A stretch of DNA of 44,515 nt from Streptomyces noursei. GTDB lineage: Bacteria > Actinomycetota > Actinomycetes > Streptomycetales > Streptomycetaceae. Shown piece by piece: positions 39,315-44,515 of this stretch. The position numbers and the translations under genes were made by a program. The notes beneath the pieces were generated by a model. That model saw only the letters and a program-made list of their open reading frames with translations. It had not been told where the DNA came from and searched no databases. The DNA is taken from assembly GCF_001646665.1 (NCBI RefSeq), contig NZ_LWBU01000053.1, positions 50,404 through 94,918 on the forward strand, in the 5' to 3' direction. Position 1 is the stretch's first letter. Each line of letters begins with the position of its first letter.

Positions 39315-39983
39315 TCAGGCGGTGCGGCCCCGGCGGGCGAGGAGGCGTACGGCCAGGTCGCCGAGGAGCTGGACGACCGTGACGATGACGATCAGCAGCA
39401 CGACGGTGATGAGCATGAAGCCGGTCTCGAACCGCTGGTAGCCGTAGGTGATGACCTTGGAGCCGAGGCCCTCGCCGCCGACCGCGCCGGCCAGCGCCGA
39501 GTAGCTGATCAGCGTGATCACGGTGGTCGTCAGCGCGGCGATCAGTGACGGCAGGGCCTGCGGAAGCAGTACCTTGCCGACGATCGTAGGTATGCCGCCG
39601 CCCATGGACTGGACGGCTTCGACGAGTCCGTGGTCCACCTCGCGGATCGCGGTCTCGACGAGGCGCGCGAAGAAGGGGATGGCTCCGATGGAGAGCGGCA
39701 CGATCATGGCGGTGGGGCCGATGAAGGTGCCGACCACGAGCGTGGTGACGGGGATCAGGGCCACCAGCAGGATGATGAACGGCAGCGAGCGGCCGATGTT
39801 CACGATCGCGCCGATGACCTTGTTCACCGGCCGGTTCTGCAGCAGTCCGCCCTTGTCGGTCAGGACGAGCAGGACACCGAGCGGCAGGCCGCCGATGACG
39901 GTGACGACGGTGGACCACAGCACCATGTAGAGCGTGTCGATGGTGCCCTGCTCCAGCAGGGGCCGCATCTCTTCCCAGGTCAC
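39315..39983 (-). CDS. metI: Methionine ABC transporter permease
   Basis: 222 residues, MetI-type permease with five or six membrane helices. The ABC permease coupling loop is EAVQSMGGGIPTIVGKVLLPQALP (about 130-153), matching EAA-x-G. GTG start at 39983 overlaps the metN stop (GTGA), so it is translationally coupled to metN. Confidence 0.95.
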   Translation of the reverse strand: MTWEEMRPLLEQGTIDTLYMVLWSTVVTVIGGLPLGVLLVLTDKGGLLQNRPVNKVIGAIVNIGRSLPFIILLVALIPVTTLVVGTFIGPTAMIVPLSIGAIPFFARLVETAIREVDHGLVEAVQSMGGGIPTIVGKVLLPQALPSLIAALTTTVITLISYSALAGAVGGEGLGSKVITYGYQRFETGFMLITVVLLIVIVTVVQLLGDLAVRLLARRGRTA

Positions 39984-41029
39984 TTCGCGATCTCCTTGAC
40001 CAGGCCCTGCGCGGGCCGCTGGGGTTCCTCGCCGATGACCTCCACCTGGAGGCCCTGTTCGCGCAGGAAGCCGACGGGGACGACGTTCTCCTCGTACCGG
40101 CCGGGCAGTTCGATGCGCATGCGGCCGATCTGCCTGCCGCCGACGGTGTCCATGGCGGCGCCGAGGATCGAGATGTCGATGTTGTACGTGCGGGAGAGCT
40201 GGGAGATCACGGGCTGGGTGGCGGCCTCTCCGTGGAACGTCACGTCGATGACCGTGCGGTCGTCGGCGGAGGCGTCACCGGTCACCGGGAACAGCTCGCG
40301 GGCCAGCTCGGAGCCGGGGGTGGCGAGCAGTTCGGCGACGGTGCCGGACTCGACGACGCGCCCCCTCTTCATCAGGGCGGCGGAGTCGCAGATCTGCTTG
40401 ACGACGTCCATCTCGTGGGTGATGAGCAGGACGGTCAGGCCGAGCTGGCGGTTGAGGTCGCGCAGCAGCTGGAGGATCGAGCGGGTGGTCTCGGGGTCGA
40501 GGGCGCTGGTGGCCTCGTCCGAGAGGAGCACCTTCGGGTTGCCGGCCAGGGCGCGGGCGATGCCCACGCGCTGCTTCTGGCCGCCGGAGAGCTGGCCCGG
40601 GTAGGACTTGGCCTTGTCGGCGAGGCCGACGAGGTCGAGGAGTTCCAGGGCGCGGCGGGAGCGTTCGGCGCCGGCGACGCCGAGGATCTCCAGCGGGAGC
40701 TCGATGTTGTCCTTGACGGTGCGTGAGGACAGCAGGTTGAAGTGCTGGAACACCATGCCGATGCGGCTGCGCGCCCGGCGCAGGTCCTTGCCCGCGCGGC
40801 GGCCGCGCCCGGCGAGTGCGGTGAGGTCGGTGCCGTCGACCGTCACGGTGCCGGAGGTGGGGCGCTCCAGGAGGTTGACGCAGCGGATGAGCGAGGACTT
40901 GCCGGCGCCGCTCTGTCCGATGACGCCGAAGACCTCGCCTTCACGGACATGCAGGTCGACGCCGTCCAGAGCGGTGACCTGGCGGCCTCGCGACTCGTAG
41001 ACCTTGGTCAGGCCCTTGGTGGTGATCAC
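39980..41029 (-). CDS. metN: Methionine ABC transporter ATP-binding protein
   Basis: 349 residues from GTG 41029. Walker A GQSGAGKSS, signature LSGGQKQRV, Walker B VLLSDEAT, and the H-loop LLITHEMD are intact. The C-terminal domain (about 265-345, VTFHGEAATQPVISQLSRTYNIDISILGAA) is the NIL domain that senses methionine and inhibits the transporter. GTG 41044 would add five residues, but the closer GACGGA favours 41029. The upstream region holds a Cys-rich 28-codon ORF (41233-41319) and a candidate operator. Confidence 0.94.
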   Translation of the reverse strand: MITTKGLTKVYESRGRQVTALDGVDLHVREGEVFGVIGQSGAGKSSLIRCVNLLERPTSGTVTVDGTDLTALAGRGRRAGKDLRRARSRIGMVFQHFNLLSSRTVKDNIELPLEILGVAGAERSRRALELLDLVGLADKAKSYPGQLSGGQKQRVGIARALAGNPKVLLSDEATSALDPETTRSILQLLRDLNRQLGLTVLLITHEMDVVKQICDSAALMKRGRVVESGTVAELLATPGSELARELFPVTGDASADDRTVIDVTFHGEAATQPVISQLSRTYNIDISILGAAMDTVGGRQIGRMRIELPGRYEENVVPVGFLREQGLQVEVIGEEPQRPAQGLVKEIAK

Positions 41030-41232
41030 AGGGGTTTCCGTCACTGTCGAGTGCGCGGCGCGGTGTCCGCCGGGCACGGGGCATTCGTCGTTCCGACGCG
41101 CGGCACGGCTGGTTTCGGCCGGTGGGCCGGGAGCGGCGCGTGCGCGGGGCAGGCGTGTTCCGTTCGATCGCGTACGGAGCACGGCGTGGCTGTCGGGTCT
41201 CGCTTCGGGGCGCGAGGCTCAGGCAGGGGCCC

Positions 41233-41319
41233 TCAGAAGGCGCACATTCGACACATACAACGAGCACCGGGCGTCGTCATCGCCTCGGTCGCAAGGGTGC
41301 GGTTGCTCGTCGTGGTCAT
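41233..41319 (-). CDS. Cys-rich leader peptide upstream of metNIQ (28 aa)
   Basis: A 28-codon ORF, ATG 41319 to TGA 41233, ends CMCRMCAF, with three Cys and two Met in the last eight codons. It starts MTTTSNRTLATEAM. It lies in the 367-bp gap before metN, about 200 bp upstream of that start. TTTACT at 41332-41327 lies 7 nt before the ATG and might act as -10 of a leaderless transcript. Cys-rich upstream ORFs control sulfur genes in other actinobacteria (Cys-responsive attenuation in mycobacteria). Here regulation by Cys or Met codon stalling is inference. A hairpin CTCGC/GCGAG follows shortly after the stop. Confidence 0.65.
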   Translation of the reverse strand: MTTTSNRTLATEAMTTPGARCMCRMCAF

Positions 41320-41359
41320 GCGGGCCAGTAAACCAGACGCCCTGTCGGAGGCCGGGCGG

Positions 41360-41378
41360 CTGTCCGAATAGCGGACTG
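41360..41378. promoter_or_regulatory. Inverted repeat, possible operator upstream of the metNIQ leader
   Basis: CTGTCCG-AATAG-CGGACTG, arms matching 6 of 7, 41 bp upstream of the leader ORF. A related CTGTCGG is at 41342-41348. It may bind a sulfur- or methionine-responsive repressor; no regulator gene is adjacent. Confidence 0.5.
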
Positions 41379-41411
41379 TTCCTTCACATCATGCGGACAT
41401 CCGGGCCCGGG

Positions 41412-42068
41412 TCAGGGGGACGCCACGATCGCCACTCCGTCCGGTGTGACCTGGGCGGACACCTGGGACAGGTCGCTCACCACGACATCGGCCACCAGCC
41501 GGTCCCGGTCGTGTGTTGTGGCCAAGGCCACGGTCCGCATGCCGGCGGCGCGGCCGGACGCCAGCCCGGCGGGGGCGTCCTCGAAGACCACGCACCGCGC
41601 GGGGTCGACGCCGAGGCGCGCGGCGGCGAGCAGATAGGGCTCGGGGTCGGGCTTGCCGCGGGTGATGTCGTCGGCGGCGATCAGGACGGGGGCGTCGATG
41701 CCGGCCTCGCGCAGCCGGGCCTCGGCGAGCGGTCCGGTCGCGGAGGTGACGACGGCCCAGCGGTTCGCCGGCAGGGCGGCGAGCAGTTCGCCGGTGCCGG
41801 GCAGCACTTTCACGCCGCCGGGCACGTCCTCGATCTCCAGGCGCTCGATCCGGGCCAGTGCCGCGGGTATCTCGGCGGCCCGGCCGGGGGGCAGCAGTTC
41901 GGTGATGATCTCGACGGCGGGGCGGCCGTGCAGCTCGACGCGGGCGAAGTCGTCCGCCGCGATGCCGTACTCCCGGGCCCACCTGGTCCAGCAGCGGTGG
42001 ACGGATTCCAGCGTGGAGACGAGGGTTCCGTCGTTGTCGAACAGCAGGGCTTCGGCGTGGATCCTCAT
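41412..42068 (-). CDS. HAD-superfamily phosphatase (phosphoglycolate/beta-phosphoglucomutase-like)
   Basis: 218 residues. HAD motifs: FDNDGTLVST (DxDGT, with catalytic Asp), VVTSATGPLAEARL (motif II), GKPDPEPYLLAA (Lys), VVFEDAPAGLASGRAAGM (motif IV). The cap between motifs is the small helical C1 type seen in phosphatases on sugar phosphates. The substrate is probably a sugar phosphate but not determinable here. ATG 42068. Divergent from the following membrane protein genes across 73 bp. Confidence 0.92.
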   Translation of the reverse strand: MRIHAEALLFDNDGTLVSTLESVHRCWTRWAREYGIAADDFARVELHGRPAVEIITELLPPGRAAEIPAALARIERLEIEDVPGGVKVLPGTGELLAALPANRWAVVTSATGPLAEARLREAGIDAPVLIAADDITRGKPDPEPYLLAAARLGVDPARCVVFEDAPAGLASGRAAGMRTVALATTHDRDRLVADVVVSDLSQVSAQVTPDGVAIVASP

Positions 42069-42141
42069 GGTCACGGAGCCTACGTTTCCGCTACCGGGGG
42101 CGGTCGCACCGGGTCTTTTGGCCCGTAATAGTCTCGGGCCC

Positions 42142-42501
42142 ATGCTTGACGCCCTGACGGTCGCGGTCTCCGTGGCCGCGCTCGCCCTCGCCGCCTGGTG
42201 CGGCTTCGCCGCGTACCGCGACCAGCCGACGAAGGACTGGCACTTCATCGGCATGGCGGTGGTGTCGGTGCTGGCCCTCGCGCAGCTGGTGGTCGGCATC
42301 GTCCGGCTGGCGGGCGGCGGGGAGGCGGACGAGGGTACGGCGATCTTCCTCGCGTACCTGATCGGCGCGGTGTGCGCGGTGCCGGCGGCGGGTTTCCTGT
42401 CGCTGGCGGAGCGGACCCGCTGGGGCTCGGCGACCGTCGCGGCCGGCGCGCTGGTGCTGGCGGTGCTCGAAGTGCGCCTCTACGACATCTGGACGCGCTG
42501 A
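42142..42501 (+). CDS. Small polytopic membrane protein (119 aa)
   Basis: 119 residues, four predicted membrane helices (about 4-24, 33-54, 67-86, 92-110). No motif recognised. TAGTCT (42129-42134) followed by 7 nt and the ATG suggests a leaderless transcript. It ends 1 nt before the next gene, forming a two-gene unit with it. Function unknown. Confidence 0.85.
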   Translation: MLDALTVAVSVAALALAAWCGFAAYRDQPTKDWHFIGMAVVSVLALAQLVVGIVRLAGGGEADEGTAIFLAYLIGAVCAVPAAGFLSLAERTRWGSATVAAGALVLAVLEVRLYDIWTR

Positions 42502-42502
42502 G

Positions 42503-42907
42503 ATGGCGGGGCGCGGTCTGGCGCGGGGTCCGGGCATGCTGCTGGTGTGGCTGTACGGCGTGATGTCGGTGGGCGCGGTGTCGCGGTCGGTGCTCCAGAT
42601 CGCGACGGAGTTCGACCGGGCGCCGCTGGCGTACACGCTGTCGGCGCTGGCGGCCGTCGTCTACGTGTTCATCACCTACACGCTGGTCCGGGGCGGCGAG
42701 ACGGCCCGCAAGGCGGCGCTGGTGTGCTGCGCCGCCGAGCTGGTGGGCGTGCTGACCGTGGGTACCTGGACGCTGGTCGATCCCGGCGCCTTCCCGGACG
42801 CCACGGTGTGGTCCGACTACGGGTACGGGTACGTCTTCATCCCGGTGCTGCTGCCGGTGACCGGGATCCTGTGGCTGCGGAAGGCTAGGCGGCCTTCTCC
42901 AGCGTGA
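42503..42907 (+). CDS. Small polytopic membrane protein (134 aa), partner of the preceding gene
   Basis: 134 residues, three or four helices (about 10-30, 42-64, 70-92, 104-124) with a WSDYGYGYVFIP loop before the last. The ATG at 42503 is one base after the upstream stop. Its last 23 bp overlap the convergent acetyltransferase gene tail to tail. Function unknown; likely works with the 119-residue protein. Confidence 0.85.
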   Translation: MAGRGLARGPGMLLVWLYGVMSVGAVSRSVLQIATEFDRAPLAYTLSALAAVVYVFITYTLVRGGETARKAALVCCAAELVGVLTVGTWTLVDPGAFPDATVWSDYGYGYVFIPVLLPVTGILWLRKARRPSPA

Positions 42908-43367
42908 CGAGCGTCAGCCGCGGGCCCGCCTCGCGGGTGGCGACGGTTTCGTACCCCTTCCGGCGGTAGAGGCGCAGGTTGCCTTCGCTGCGGTGGCCGG
43001 TGAGGAGCTGGAAGCGCTTGGCGGCGGGGGTCCGGCCGGCGGCGAAGTGCTCCTCGATGGCGTCGAGGAGGCGGCTGCCGAGCCCGTGGCGGCGCAGCCG
43101 CGGGTGGACGATGAGCTTGCCGATGGTGACGGTGCCGGTGTCGTCCAGCTCGCCGCGTACGGAGGCGATGACCTCGTCGCCGAGCCGGGCGACCAGGGCG
43201 TGGCCGCGGTCGAGTTCGGCCTTCAGGTCGTCGAGGGACTGGGTGAGGGGCTCGATGCCGTAGTCGCCGTACAGCTCGGCCTCGCTCTGGTAGCACAGGT
43301 ACTGCAGCTTGAGGATGTGTTCCGCGTCCTGCGCGCTCGCCGCTGAGATGGTCACGCTCATGCCCAT
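42885..43367 (-). CDS. GNAT acetyltransferase
   Basis: 160 residues. The acetyl-CoA loop is LIVHPRLRRHGLGSRLLDAI and the C-terminal strand LYRRKGYETV is typical. ATG 43367 (MGMSVTIS) has GGAGG 9 nt upstream; ATG 43361 is an alternative. No aminoglycoside-type signature; substrate unknown. Convergent with and overlapping the 134-residue membrane protein gene by 23 bp; 39 bp downstream of the sigma-like gene. Confidence 0.88.
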   Translation of the reverse strand: MGMSVTISAASAQDAEHILKLQYLCYQSEAELYGDYGIEPLTQSLDDLKAELDRGHALVARLGDEVIASVRGELDDTGTVTIGKLIVHPRLRRHGLGSRLLDAIEEHFAAGRTPAAKRFQLLTGHRSEGNLRLYRRKGYETVATREAGPRLTLVTLEKAA

Positions 43368-43406
43368 GTATGCATGCCTCCGGCTCACCTGGTCCACCCT
43401 GTGGGT

Positions 43407-43973
43407 CTACCGCTCCCTTCCCCGATGCGTGGGAGCGGCAACCTCTGCCGCGAGCATTCTGCGCAGGCATCCCAGGCAACGGGAACGCATGGGCCCCAAA
43501 CTGCCTTGTGAGATACCCAACTCTCCTGCGATTTCCCGGTAGGTGGGGTCGTTGGGCGACAGCATCGCAGCGAGCAGACGCCGGCAGTGGACGGGCGTGC
43601 GGGCGATGGCGGTACGCAGGGCCCGGTGCCGTTCGGCGACGAGCGCGGCGTGCTCGGGCTGGGCGTCCGACGCCGGCTCGTGCGGGTAGGGCAACTCGCG
43701 CACGACGGCCCGGCGGGCGCGGCGGACTTCGGCGCGGACGGCGCGGCGGAGCCAGTCGGCGGGCCGGCGGGGCACGCCGGGGCCGCCGTCGAGGCGCTCC
43801 AGGAGCCTGAGCCACACGGCCTGTTCGAGGTCGCCGGGGTCGACGCCGGCGGCAGCGGCCTCGGCCGCCGACTCGGCGGCGAGCAGGCCGGCGAGGGCGC
43901 CGACGAGCTCGGCGAGGGCGCCGGGTTCCGCGGGGCGGGGCCGGTCGTGTTCGGGGGGTGTCATGCCGGCCAT
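43407..43973 (-). CDS. Sigma-70-family-like protein (ECF-type region 4)
   Basis: 188 residues. The C-terminal part NDPTYREIAGELGISQGSLGPMRSRCLGCLRRML (about 143-175) is a clear sigma region 4 helix-turn-helix. The N-terminal part is Ala-rich; GVDPGDLEQAVWLRLLERLDG and WLRRAVRAEVRRARRA can be aligned loosely with region 2 but lack its usual core residues. It matches a conserved Streptomyces gene (SCO1564 from memory) annotated as a probable sigma factor. ATG 43973 or 43964; neither has a good ribosome binding site. No anti-sigma factor gene is adjacent. Confidence 0.8.
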   Translation of the reverse strand: MAGMTPPEHDRPRPAEPGALAELVGALAGLLAAESAAEAAAAGVDPGDLEQAVWLRLLERLDGGPGVPRRPADWLRRAVRAEVRRARRAVVRELPYPHEPASDAQPEHAALVAERHRALRTAIARTPVHCRRLLAAMLSPNDPTYREIAGELGISQGSLGPMRSRCLGCLRRMLAAEVAAPTHRGRER

Positions 43974-44515
43974 GACAGAACCCCGGCGCCCACCGGTTGC
44001 GCCCCCGGCCCCAAACCGCCCGTCCGGGGGTCGCCGGCCCCGCCACGCTGACGCCCCTGACGTGCCGTCACGGCCCCGGGCCGGGGCCCGGGCCGGCACC
44101 GACCGCCCCGCACCCACGGCGGACCCGGATCACCGGCCCGCGCACCCGCCCCGTCGCATCACGTGCCGCAGACTGCCACCGGCCGGGGTGGGGCCGTGCA
44201 GGGTCGTCCCCGCAGGGGCCGGCGGCGCCGTGACGGCTCCCGTGCCGGAGCCCCGGGCCGCCGGCCCCGAGGAGACGAGCCCGGAGGGGCCCCGCCCCCA
44301 CCCACCGGCCCCGACCGCCCGCACCCGCGCCGGAACCCGCAGGCGGGACCCGCACCGCTCGCCCCCACCCGCACCAACCACCCCGCACCCGCGGCGGCAC
44401 CCGCACCGCCGGCGCCCAGGCACCTGCCCCGCCGGCGGCCGAGCAGGGAGGACCGGGCGAGGCTGCCGTCAGGGGCTAGGGAGTGTCCGCAAAGTCTCGC
44501 CTGGCCCGCGGCGCC
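43974..44515. other. 542-bp gene-free right end with a third copy of the dispersed repeat
   Basis: Very GC-rich sequence with strand asymmetry (C-rich plus strand) and degenerate CACCCGC motifs at 44310-44410. It contains repeat copy C (44185-44300). The last 40 bases change character (AGGGAGTGTCCGCAAAGTC from 44477), which could mark the edge of another element outside the window, but nothing can be named. No coding frame is convincing. Confidence 0.6.
44185..44300 (+). repeat. Dispersed structured repeat, copy C
   Basis: GGGGTGGGGCCGTGCAGGG with CCCCGCAGG at 44185-44216 and GAGGAGACGAGCCCGGAG with GGGGCCCCGCCCCC at 44268-44300. The centre again holds a stem (GGCCGGCGGC with GCCGCCGGCC). 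Length 116 bp, same architecture as copy A (115 bp), 16.5 kb away and in plus orientation. Confidence 0.75.

Noticed and set aside
41045..41411. SAM riboswitch upstream of metN
   Set aside because: No SAM-I or SAM-II core elements could be recognised; the Cys-rich ORF explains the leader better.

Overview
The window is a high-GC actinobacterial chromosome segment, almost certainly Streptomyces. Evidence: very GC-rich third codon positions, frequent GTG starts, TANNNT-type -10 boxes, GC-rich hairpin terminators without U-tracts, and the sporulation protein SsgB. Gene order agrees, from memory, with the conserved core arm around S. coelicolor SCO1521-SCO1564. No prophage, transposase gene, CRISPR array or biosynthetic cluster is visible.

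Layout. 1-6085 (minus): yebC (cut by the window edge), pdxT-pdxS (PLP synthase), a LemA-like protein, a metallo-beta-lactamase, and the phosphatidylinositol-mannoside genes pimA, a PatA-like acyltransferase and pgsA, the last three joined by GTGA overlaps. 6345-10372 (plus): a divergent EF-G2-like GTPase with degenerate G-motifs and a membrane protein. 10448-13061 (minus): a HIT protein and thrS. The order yebC-pdxT-pdxS-pimA-acyltransferase-pgsA-HIT-thrS matches, from memory, M. tuberculosis Rv2603c-Rv2614c, with the plus-strand pair inserted. 13171-15840: an unknown protein translationally coupled to a DUF4365 protein, divergent from a DEDD exonuclease. 15902-18993: two identical tRNA-Val(CAC) genes, each facing a plus-strand gene across a strong terminator. 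19059-22450: TIGR02611 protein, ssgB, a CGNR regulator, small membrane proteins and a DsbA-like protein. 22481-25221: a tandem-GNAT protein and pabB-pabC (p-aminobenzoate synthesis). 25367-25819: tRNA cluster Gly-Cys-Val-Val-Val. 25877-29859: zinc-ribbon protein, APH-like kinase, an 835-bp repeat-bearing gap, a small membrane protein and a Ser/Thr kinase. 29903-37493: SpoU methyltransferase and tetrapyrrole genes: siroheme synthase/SUMT, a BluB-CobT fusion with a tail of about 640 disordered residues, and cobL. 37557-41319: GNAT and the metNIQ methionine importer, preceded by a Cys-rich 28-codon upstream ORF. 41412-43973: HAD phosphatase, two small membrane proteins, GNAT and a sigma-like protein. 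43974-44515: noncoding, with a third copy of the dispersed repeat.

Most genes are conserved housekeeping or developmental genes. The least explained signals are the Cys-rich leader ORF before metNIQ, the roughly 115-bp structured repeat present three times, the DUF4365/unknown/exonuclease neighbourhood, the BluB-CobT fusion tail, and a tRNA-Val(GAC) copy with two compensated acceptor-stem changes. All identifications are by reading the sequence; no database search was run.
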